Shown: piece by piece, positions 23,101-35,100 of the stretch
How the letters are laid out: every line of letters starts with the position of its first letter
Position numbering within the stretch: the stretch's first letter is position 1
Source of the DNA: Gnetum montanum
Lineage: Eukaryota; Streptophyta; Gnetopsida; Gnetales; Gnetaceae
Assembly: GCA_015680685.1 (NCBI GenBank)
Contig: MNCI01015530.1
Span: 9,887-73,886 of the forward strand
Reading direction: 5' to 3'
DNA: 64,000 nucleotides
The notes under the pieces: model-generated
The model's database searches: none
Told to the model about the DNA's origin: nothing
The model's input: only the letters and a program-made list of their open reading frames with translations
Program-made: the position numbers and the translations under genes

Positions 23101-26100
23101 ATCTCATCTCATTGCAGCAGTACCTTGATTAGGGGCTGCCTTCTCTCAAGAGTACGAACATTCGATTAGAGTGGGTGAACTAGTCATATCTTGTATGATC
23201 GGTATGCAATGTAATCACTTGTGTTGTAGGTTGGTCATATTTTGCTAATTTCCTAGTGCTCAAATCAGAGAACAAGGTGGAAGATGATCTTCCTATTATC
23301 ATGGGAAGAGCTAGGTTAAGCATTGCAAATGCTAGGTTGGTTTTCCAAGACCTTCACCTTGAGATCGGCAGAAGGGATGAGACCAAGAGGATGAACTATA
23401 AGAGAATACCCTGTGATCCTTCCTGGTCTTGTTGTGTTGTGGGCATAAGCCATTCAAATGAGTTAGACAGAGCACTTGTTGGGCAACACCTAGTGCACAA
23501 TAATGAATATCTTTTTTCCTTTGAGTATGTTGAGCGCTCAAGTTACCACTTAGAGGCATTCTAGGTGATAGACATGGATTATTCGTGGGGGAGGGATCCT
23601 CTATTCCATGTCAAAATTTCATTTTTCTGCTATTTTCATTTGTGCAAGTAATAAAGATGGGCGTGTTTAGCTTTTTTTTCACTTTTTGAGCTTAACGGAA
23701 TATCAATCGTGGTATTTTCTTTTATTTTGGAGTGCTTTTGTTTGTGTATGGGAAAACCAGTTCATGTGTTTTATGACTGCTTACCCAATAAGCCAATGGT
23801 GGATGGGTGAGCTACCAATGCGATGATGATGTGGGAGCATCATATGGGTCCAACATGGAGCTTTGATCGATGGAATGCTCATGCAATAACATTCATCCAT
23901 CCACTTAAGCTCAGATTTAGTCTCACACTGTGAGCTGTTGAAGTTAATGCTACTAGGATTGTGGGCAGGTGGTGGGTCTACACCTTAGGGTGTGAGCTTT
24001 GGAATTCTGGAAGAGTTCTTGGTCACTCATATAGAAGGGGTGTGTGGAGCAGGTTCACTCCAATAGTTAATCACCTTCAAATACTAAATCCAGATATTAT
24101 GAAAAGACAATAACTTTTGCTAGAAAACAAGAAAACTAGCAATCTTTAGTTATTCAATTAGAAGATTACAAACCTCTCAAAATCCTCAATGATATTATAG
24201 AGCATGAGGCTCTACAACCACACAATGGCTGTTCTCAATGCAAGACATAACCAATGGAAAATCTCTCCCACATCCTGGGCCTAAGATTCAATTTAAAGAA
24301 ATAAACAAGAGAGAAGAACACATAGGTGAATCCATACACATTGACCCTGGAGCTGCAACCACACCTGTACTCACTTGATGTGCTCTATCACACTCTTGCC
24401 AAGCTTTCCTCAACTCAAGAGCTCTTACCAAGACTTCTCTCTTCGATTTGTACAAGCATGAAACACCCATAATTTATTAAGAAAATAAGATAAAAGCCTA
24501 GGGAAACCTTCCACAAGCTCAACTTGGAGTTTCCATGTTGTTTCTATCTTTTTCCTCCATCTCCCAACTATTTCCCAACTTGGAACGGCCAAATCCAGAA
24601 GTTTCCTACAAAAACACCACTTTTGGCCAAGACGTCTACTGTTTTTGGGAGATGTCTCCTCCCTGGCTAAGATGTCTTCTCTAGTGCAAGACGTTTTGCC
24701 CAAGACGTTAGCACTGTTGACAAGATGTCTTCCCTGAGACATCTTGTCTTAGGTCAAGATGTCTCTTGTCAACTCAAGATGTTTTTTGAGACAACTCCAC
24801 TCCTAGGCAAGACATCTCCTTGACCTCCAAGACCCTTCCATAGAGCCTGAATCCTGCAAAACACATATGTAGGGAAGAACAAGGGGATCATAAGAGGTGT
24901 TCCTACACTAGCGTGTCATTGAGGGTCTTTGTGACCGTTGGATGGATCTAATTGGTGTGATTAGACCAAGGTGCACGTGGTGCCTTGCTTGGCCACCAGA
25001 GTTAGAAGAGGGTTGTGATTCCATGAACCTATGCGTGCCATGTGGTGGGAGATGAATTTTCATGTTCGTGCAGGTTAAAGACTCTAGGGGGTGATTCAAC
25101 ACTCTAATCATTCCCATGATTCCCATGCTTCATCAAAAACCATCTTCCTATGAAAGAATTGAAAAGACAAATATGTATGATGAATGAATGAAAAAATTGA
25201 TGATAAAAAGAAAGGAAATTTGGAAAAAAATGAAGAAGAAAGAGAATCGAAAGAAGAGGTCATGGGAAGAGCAATGTACTTTCAAACTTATTGGTTTGTA
25301 CAAATTGGTATGTTTACCATCCAAACTGATCTCATAGTTGCTCACATCAAAATCAACCCAATGGTTGAACTTGTGCTATGCAAGTTTTTCTCATGTTCAA
25401 CCCATTGGCTAGGTCACTTGACTTCTTATAATGTTGTAATCCAAGATAATCTCTTGCTCATCCCTACCCATGGCCATGAAGGCCCAAAAGTCTCTTTCTT
25501 TGTGAACCTTGGTAGTGTCAACTGTTGCTTCCACTCAAGTCCCTAATCATTTATCCTACGGGTCAACAATCTTTATCCATGACCCAAGCCTTTCACCATA
25601 TTTGAACCCAGAAAGTTCTCTTGTTGGTCATGGTATTATGCTCTTTGTGGAATGTGGGATCAATTAGCGCAACCAAGGGGATTAATGAGAAGTTTCTAGT
25701 ATAGCAAAATTTGGGAACCCTACTATGCATATGTGCATGGATGGAGGAAAACCAAACCGAAATCTTGACTTCTAGTTGTTTGGTGGCATGTTGCCTTGGT
25801 TTGGTTTCCATCAATGGTTAGACCATGGAATAATCAAGGCTAGATGACATTGGATGTGGTTGGCATGACCTTGCGGTTGGAAGGGAGATCTGGAGGTCAA
25901 TCCTTATTGTATGAATGAGTAATTGTGAAAGGATGTGGTAGTGGATCTCTTGTCGGGTGTAGGACATACTTACATGCTCCATGAGCTAATTAAATGGTTG
26001 GTTGGGGATCTAGTGATGTTGTACTCTCTCCCTTTCTCTCTTTCATCCATTATTCATTCTACATCTCTCCTATTCCATTTTTGTCCATGGTTGTATGGTA

Positions 26101-29100
26101 GGAGGTTGATCGAGCAAAGCAGAGGATGAGATCTAGCCATCCAAGGGGACAGACTTGCATTTGATGCTAATGTCTCATGGGTTTTTAAAAATCCATGGGT
26201 GTCTCATCAACGGGTTTTACAAGGGCAAGGAAGACAAGTGCCTACTCTGGGGAGGAACCACTTGTGAATCTTTGGTGGATTGCAATTGTATGTGAGTGAG
26301 CTAAAGCTTACTTCCTAGTGATGGTGAGGGTTGCATTGCATACAATACTTGATTGGTCTTCCACTTGTGTGAGTCTCAACTCTTTGTGCTTCAAGGTTTG
26401 ACCATGACAATTCGTATCTATTATGCCTTAATTGTGCTTGTATTCCATTATTCTTGGTGCTATAATCATTCTTTTATTATTCTAACACCTCTTTTCTAGC
26501 CTTCGGTTCATGGGACTAGATAAGTTGATCAATCGATTCATTTCCCATGATTTATGATGTCATTAGGGTAAGTTTATAATAGTCTTGTTGTCTTGTTCCT
26601 TGTACACCTTGTGAGGTCATTTCGTGGTGATTTCGGCATGTTGTGGGCTTTGTGCATGCTCTAGCGGTGGTGGAAGGTAAGTTTGAGGCTTCATGGGTGA
26701 AGTTTGGGTTTTTTCCCAGTTGAAAGGGTGTGTTGATGCACCCCTTATGTTAGCACAAGGGCATCATCCCCCTTGCATTGACGACCCATTGTAAATAGTG
26801 GGGAGCTCCCAAACTCATCTCCAACTTTGCCATTTTCATTTTTCTTCCTTTCCTTTCCTTATCTTCGGTAGCGACAAACAAGTGAAACTCTGTTAGTTTT
26901 TCATCCTAACGAACTGATTGGTACTATTTTTCCATGCCTTCTTCCTTGTTTCTTTGATCCTTGGTGTTCCAGTTGTGGTTCAAGTCTAGTGTCTTGTAAC
27001 TTAGTCGTGGGGGAGAGACACCACTTCGGGTATGTATTTAATGCATTTGGTAGTTATTTAAACATTTCTACTTTATCTACTTGCCCACAGATGCTATGAT
27101 TTAATAGTTGTGATAATGTTTTTCAAGTATTTCCCAAGGGTTGTATTTATCATGGTTTTTGCACGCACTTTTTGCAATGGTAGTATGATGCCTAAGGGAA
27201 TTCACTTGATTTTTAGTAGACTTCACAGCTCATCATGTTGGGGCAATTGTGATCCAAGCTTCATAGACCAAGGAGGGTTGAGGTTGAACAATCTCAAGCC
27301 TCCATTTGCGGACCCTTGTGTGAACTATCAGTTCTTGAGGAGGAGGGGAAAGAGTTCAGAGTCCAAAAAGGCCTCTACTTCTACCTAGAAGTAGATTAGG
27401 GGGTAGCTAGTCACGTTCTCGATATTCGGGTTGAGCACGTGCATAGCAGCAGACAATTGAACAAGTGCTAGAGGAGCTGATAGAAGATGAAGCAGAGGAT
27501 ACTGATGACATCTAAGAGTGTGTTGGTGCTTATGATGTCTGACAACGACCCATCTATGAAAAGAAAAACTATCATTAGTTCCTTGAGTATGGTCCTCCCA
27601 AACTCAAGGAGTTGTTGTAGTGGATGGGCTTCTACAACTATATCACCCAACTCTTTACATGTTACCACTACAAGGTAGAGGAATTCTATCAAAACCTTAC
27701 AACAAATGGTGCCATGACCTTCATTGGTGGAGTTCTTGTGCCTATTTCCACATGGATGATTTCAAGGACTATAGGATTTCTAAATGAACTAGCGAACAAC
27801 AAGTGGCCATGGGCCTAAAAGACTAAGTCCAATCTTAGGTTGAAATTCTTGTTAGAGGCCTTTAACATGGACAAGGTTGAGGTAAGGATGTCTAGGCTTC
27901 CTTTGGTTGAAAATGCCATGTACAAAATTGTCACCCAAAACTTCTTGCCCATCAAACAATTATCAAGTATCTTTGCTTGGGTGGCAAAGGCTGTGGCAAT
28001 GATGAGGAAGAAGTATGCCATCAATATGTCATATTTTCTCTACAAGGCCTTGATCTAGAAAATTGAAGATGTGGCTAGGGATAAGAGGGAGGTTTATGCC
28101 TTTCTAGGGTTGGTTCAAAAACTCTATGAGTTGGTAGGTATATTCAACCATGTGGGATGACGTTCCATAATAGCAGGAATGGTGGAATGGAAGAATGTGA
28201 TCGTGGTTGCTTCAAGACGATGTCTAGAGGTCATTGGAGTTGTACCTGACTTAGAGGACAAGATGCCTTTCATAGAGGTATTTCGCATCTAACCTTTAGA
28301 CTAGCTTTTTCAGCACCAAACAAAAACACTAACTGTACCTCAAGCATCTCAACGAACATAGGTGCAATGGCCTAGTGCACCCATTTCCCTACCTCCTGGT
28401 TTTAGCATCAGGCAAAGCCAGGAGCCTCTTCCTGGTGGTGGTTTTCAGCTTGTAATGCACATTGAAGGTGAGGGGCAAGTTGTTACAATCCATGTTGAAG
28501 GTTCATAGGACCTTGGTAGCAATTTTTTGCAGATGATGGAAGCCATTATTGGTGGTGAGGCAATAAGAGAGGATCTCTTCTAGTTCCCTCCTTTGTTGTT
28601 GGATGATGCACCCATGGCTCATTTTGATGCCCTTGTTCAGTCTCAAACTCATATTCCTTCATGGAGTGTTTCCTCATCACATCAATCAAGGCATAGCATG
28701 CACATCATCCAGCATGTAGCTGAAATCTTTCAAGTACCCATTGATCAACTTGGGGCTAGCCGTTGGATGAAGGAAGAGGAAAGAGTTGATCCTGACATCG
28801 AGTTGCTAATGAGGAACATCGACAGTACTGTAGAGACTGAATTCACTAAGGTACAAGCTAAATTAGAGACTGTTGATGTTGATAGAACATTCTATTTGTA
28901 GGAGTTGTAGAGAAGCCAAGCTGAGGTACAACGGTTGCATGAACAATTAGAACATTTCACACTATTGGTACTTGCACCCTTCACAATCACTCCAGAGGTG
29001 CAGATTGAGTGCCTATAGGCTGTACTATTCCAGGTGCACCATGTTGGTGAAGAAGTTGTGCTTATGAAAGATGGCTTGGAGTAGCAAAGTAGAATGTTGA

Positions 29101-32100
29101 AGCATTAGTCCCAAGAATGGAAAAGAATGAGTTGACAAAAGGAAAAACATGTATTCTCTCTTTTCCAATAGGTACAAAGGCTGGAAGATGAAAATCAAAT
29201 CATAGCCTAATTTTAGGATAGGTACCTTCATACGGAGAAAGAGAATTAGAACTTATGGTAGGAGTTGGCAACCAAAACTACATGGGAAGCTAATAAGCTT
29301 AGAAAGATCCATCTAATCGAGGAGGCGACCTAGGATGTTAAGGTACATTGAATACACAGACTTGTACTTCAATTGAATGAATGGGTAATTGGGGAAAGGT
29401 GTGAGGTGAAGGAGAAATTCGACACCTTGCATGCGAAACTCAAATAGATGGCTACAAGTGAACCAACTTTGCAGGAGAAGATGGAACTTCTGGAAAACAC
29501 GTACATCCTCCGCCACAAAGTAGTTGTCGCACTCCTTGAGAGAAGACTCAAGGAAGCTAAGGAGGATGTGTAGGTGGAACAGAGGAGGTATCTTTATGTG
29601 GTCCAAACTTTTGCAGGTTGACCACACAATGAGCTAGAAGAGAAACTTCTTTGAGTGGTGGTTGAGTTGGACGTAGGCCAACGTGAGCTTTTGTAGGTGA
29701 GGAGGAGTCACAAGTAGTTCCAAGTAGATGCTAAGGAATGATGACAAGCACTCTTGTGAAAGCAAGGATTGATGCATGAGCAAAACTGGTAGCTTCGAGT
29801 GAGGGTGATAGACTTGGAAGCACAACTTAAGAGATTTCATATATCCACATCTAATTCTTCAAGCTTCTTCCTGTACCAAGCAGGTACGTCAGGGGGCTTC
29901 TTCTCTTAGCCACCACCCCTGGCACTTTTTGACGAGGTGGCTTGTATTCTATTGTAATATAGTCATGGGTTGTACATCTGCCTAGTTGTGTTCCTCCACA
30001 TTGTTTGTGTCACGTGTCTGGTTCTAGTCTTGTATTTTAGGCATTAAAGCTATGAAACTAGCTCAACTCTGTTGTGGGGGAATGATGAGTCATCCATTGG
30101 TTGTGAGCAATGTATTCTATTGTAATATAGTCATGGTTTGTACCATTTGTATTCCTCTGCATTGGCCATGTCACATGTCTAGTTCTAGTATTGTATTTTG
30201 GGCATTAAAGCTATGAGATTATCTTAACTCAGTTGTGGGGGAATGTTTAGGTTTTACCAATGCAACAAGGTGCAAGTCGTAGTTTGGTTGCAGGTTGGGA
30301 AGTGCAAAGTGGTTGTGAGTTGGAAACACTTGTAGTCTTGGAAAAGTGATTATTTGAAAAGGGCATGATTTTTAATGGAAAGACCAATGGTTAGGGAAGG
30401 CTAAGTATCATTCCAAAAGTTACAAAAGGATGAAGGTAGACCAAATGAGTGTGCCACATGCTATTTGCAATCTCGTATGCTTTGTAAACTTGAGAGAGAG
30501 TGTGAGTGCTCTCCTTGAGCATTATGATTGAGAAATCATCCTCTTGATGGTCCTCCTTGTATTGTAAGTATGGAGTGAGGGTTTGATTGGTTGGTTGTTT
30601 GTCCTTGGGAGTTTTTGGCTTCCAATTGGTCATTGTATCTCTTTCCTTTTAAGCAAGAATAAAGGTAGAATAAAGGTATCTTTGTTTTTCTTGTTCAATT
30701 GTGAGTTTCTTTGAGATCTTTGCTTCTTGAGTGAGCTTGGATTGTGGAATCCAAGAATGCTCCTAACCATAGATAGTCTTGAAAAATATTAAAGGGCTAC
30801 TTGGATAAGGCTTTCGTAAAACCATTCCCCTTTTGTGATTTTGTAGATATATATCGAATATCTATGTGCTTCTCTAGATATTTTAGTTGAGCAAAGTGAA
30901 CATTGATTTTAATATGCTTGTTTTCATCATGATGCACTAGTTTTTGCACAACTTTGATTAATGGATAACAATAAGTTTACGTATTATTATTCCAATTTTC
31001 ATAAGTAGTTGTTCAATCTATATAATATCTTGGATTGTTTCTCGTAAAGCACAATTTTCATCTTCCATGGAAGTTAGGGAGACACCTCTTTGTTTACTAC
31101 TATGCCAATTTATAGGATTTCCATATAATTGAATTAGAAATCCTATTTTGGAACTATGATAAAGAGTATCTCCACCTTAATCAACATCTACATAAACTTC
31201 CAAGATCTTTGTAAAAGTAGATTAGAAAATTAGACTATAGAACATTGTAGTTTTCATATATTGTAAGATCAAGTAGGCAGCTTTCATGTTGTGGTAATTT
31301 TGTTTTTGCATTGCTACACCAAGTTGGTTTACAATAAATTAAATATCTAGTCTTGTATTTGTTAAATACACAACTGCTCTAATGATTTGATGATATTGAG
31401 TAGGGTCAATTGGCACTCCTTCAATATGGATCTTTAGACCAGGATTCATTGGGATAGATGGTTCTCGATGATCTTGCATATTGAATTTCTTCAATAATTC
31501 AATTGTATACTTCTTTTGGGATAGTGTAATTTCATCTTCTTTTTGAAAGAGTTCCATTCCCAAATGGTGAGGAGCTAACATAAAATGTTAGATATCAAAT
31601 CATTAAGATAAATGTTGCATAAACTTGCTTATGATTTGTGTTATAGTACTTGCAATAAGTATATCATTTACATGGAAGGCCAATGCCATCTAAGTTTGTC
31701 CATCTTTCGTGAAAACATAAAGATTACTATGCTTCTTTGACTGTGAATTCATATATTGTTAAACATTCATCAATCTTGTGGTACTATACTCTAAGGACTT
31801 GTTTAAGGCCATAGATAGCCTTATGTAGCTTGCATACTAGTATATTATCTGTTATGAAACCTTTAAGTTGTTCCATGTATATTTTTTCGTGGAGATCTCC
31901 TCCATATAAAAGTGCTGACTTCATATCTATTTGATGTATCTTCCATTTGAACTCAGTTGATAATGAGATAATAATTTTGAATGTTGCCATTCTGACTATT
32001 GGTGCAAATGTTTCTTTGTAATCAATTTCTTTTATTAGTGAAAATCCTTTCGCTACAAAACGTGCTTTATATTTATCTAATGTTCCATCTTCTTTTAGCT

Positions 32101-35100
32101 TGGTTGTAAATACCTATATATTTTTAATAGGTTTATAGACTTTTGGGTATAGAACTAGTTCCCAAACTCTTCGTTTTATTATCATTGCAATCTCTACTTC
32201 TATTGCCAACTTCAAATGGTTCATTGTAAAGAATTGACTTACAGTTTTTTTGGAATATCCTTACATGGGAAGGTAATATTAGCAATAATATCATTTTAAT
32301 GAACTTATTGCTATTGACTCCTTGTAAACCTTGGTTCATTAACATCAAAGCTCATTCATTCTCATACACTTTCAATTGTTTGATACCATTCCCTAGGTCT
32401 ATGTATATCATTTGCAAGATTACTTGATGCAGTATCATTCAAGTCATCATATTCGGTAATGTCATACAAGATCATTTAATCTATAATTGGCTTTAAACAA
32501 TGGTTGGGAGTAAAAAATGTATAAGTTCCAACAACTTTGCCCATGTAATGTGGTGTTGCATCCCCACATTAAGAGCCATCCAACTCAAAGAATTTGGTCA
32601 CCATTCGGCCATGAGTTGGGTTATCTTTAGGTTCTAACTACACAAACTCATCTTTAGGTTCTGACTACACAAACAAGGCTTGGCTTAATCATAATTTTTG
32701 GGCTACACCTTGATATACCCCCAAGATAGGTGATTGGGGACTGTATGTGAGGTGGGTACACACTTACGGATGGCACCTACATCATTGAAAACCTTCGAGT
32801 GTTGTGCAAGTCAACCCCCTTGGGTCCAATGGCTTAGGATATTAAGCTGAAGTTACCTTATGTATGGGTAGGGTTGGATAGTGGTGCTTATCTCCACATC
32901 TAGGGCAGAATGTATACAAAAGAAACAAACAATGCAACCTATCCATTCAAGGTATGGGGATGAATATATTGTTACTAAAATGATCAGTTAATGATCCCTA
33001 AAAATGCCTCATGCTTCACACAATGCATACTAATCAAATGCATCATCCTCCTAATTACTAACTGTGAATTTAGGGTGAATTGCTTATTCTAGGGCCCAAA
33101 GGGCTTCTAATCATAATTTATGTGAGTTCATTTTTCATAAAGCAAATAGACATACATGATCTCACATATATTTCTTTCTTTGTACAAATAAAAGAATATG
33201 ATTGCTAATGAATAAATGGGGTTAGCACATTGAAGTAAATAAACAATATTTACATTGCATGAAAGGAAAATCTAACTATGACATGATATAATAATTTGAA
33301 ATCTGAGGAGGGTATTACAGACCCCAATGGGCTTGTAGTGAATCTGCAGAATAGCGGGACAATGAGTGTCAGGAGGAGGCACAACAGCTGTAGCTGAGAT
33401 GTGCACATGAACAGAACACCTCTATAAGCTTCAAAGGGTCTTTTCCTTTGGCATTCAATTCAAGATCTGCATTTTTTTTAAAACCTTTTATTTTCTTTCT
33501 CCAACTTTAAACTTCCTAAATGTATCTAATAAAGCTTGAAAGTAAGGCTTGAATTTTCTGGCAAACAAATCTGATTTTAGGGAAGAATGAGGGTCTATGG
33601 CAAAATCTGAAATTCTAGTCATCAATGGAAGTTGGGATTTCACAGTGTTCTCTTTCAGCTCAAGGCAATTTCAGTTTTTGCAACTTCTGTAAGTGTGATG
33701 ACTGAAACATGGAGAGTTTAGGGACAAACTATTTATTTTAGATAAACTTGTCTTTTGTTTCACATGTGTACTGTCCCTAGCAAGACCTTACAGTTTTGAA
33801 CTTCATAACTTGAAAGTGATACTAAGTGCCTTGCATGCTTGAAACAAGGTACAACTTTTAAAGATATTGTTGGAAATGAAGCACATAAATTGTGACATTT
33901 ACAATAAAAATAAGTCTCTGAATTTTTTAAAAATAAAAGAGAACAGGTTTTACAGAAACTATAAATTGGCAGTCATTAAAAAAATATTAAAAATAACAGT
34001 TCCTTATATTTCCAAGCTAAAATAGAGAAGGGACAATCTTAGAAAAGAGACAGAGGATAGATATAATTTCTGATATATAACAAAGGGCACAAATTTATGA
34101 TTTAGAAAGAAATAGCAGAAAACAGTCTTTATAAGTGACTGTCTAGAGAACAAAGACCAAAACTTGACACCTAAATAAAAGTGCAATGTCTATGCTAATC
34201 ATGGATTCCATCTTTTAATTTAAACAAATGAAATTAACTTTTCTGAATACAATATTAAAAGAAAAGAGAAAAATTAAAAGCTCATATATGTATGTATATA
34301 TATATTTGTGAAGTTTGATCACCATGATGGATTAACATGGTTTCAAACTGCTAAAATCTTCTTTATTAGATTTTTCAGCCTCTTATGTTTTCACAATGAG
34401 AGAAATGTAGGCTTGAAGAAAGAACCATTTAACAATGATTTAGGACATGATAACTCTCTTAAAAACCCATCAAGACTGACCCAAAAATTATCAACAAAAT
34501 AGAACATGTGCACTTGACAAAAGACACCAAAATCCTCAATATGCATAGCTTTATTTTTAACATTAAAATGTGTACTTAATGGACCCTTTGGCCATCCAGT
34601 TGTAATACTCCAAGTCTTTCCAACCCTACAACATCTTGTAGCCCACAAAAAAGGAACACCGGGGTTGGATAAAATGGTGAGGGCTAACACCACCAAGCAC
34701 CTCTAAGAACTAAGCCCTTGTAGCCCGCACAAGATATCACTAGCCTTGGATAGAATGGTGGGGAACATTTCTTTTATAAAACAAAAATGATTCCAAAACA
34801 TGAATTACCAAGTGCACATGACATAAGAAAATGCTAACTCATAAGCCCAAACATGCATACCAAAAATCAGATCCAAGACACATGAGAGACTCTATACATG
34901 ACTCACAACTCACAAGAAATCCCACATACCCATATGAAATAATCTTCACTTGTCCAAGCCAGTGCAACTTTAAACAACTACTAAAAATTTTGCACAACAA
35001 GGGTTGGAATACACACCTTTAAAATTGGACTTGACCAATTTGGGGAGGGAGAAAACACCTCAAGTCCAACCAAAGCTTCAAGAATTCAGCTTCAAACTGC

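Larger units (their letters stand above)
20572..30769 (+). mobile_element. Gypsy element with gag-protease and 3' ORF but no RT, RNase H or integrase
   Basis: From left to right: a tRNA-Asp-like primer site (20572-20590), gag (20700-22210), protease (about 23040-23564), a long untranslated stretch with an inserted minus-strand LTR (about 24042-24907), an internal polypurine motif (26998-27022), a 3' ORF (27190-29909), a duplicated polypurine segment (29944-30243) and a 526 bp 3' LTR (30244-30769). No reverse transcriptase, RNase H or integrase motif is visible between the protease and the 3' ORF. Domains match those of the 13.3 kb element in kind and order, so the two are related, but their LTRs differ. 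The 5' LTR, which should end at 20571, could not be matched to the 3' LTR by eye; it may be diverged, replaced or deleted. The copy has many stops. Confidence 0.7.

Noticed and set aside
24288-24742. Minus-strand frames as a gene
   Set aside because: They lie inside the inserted LTR and reflect the AGACATC array.
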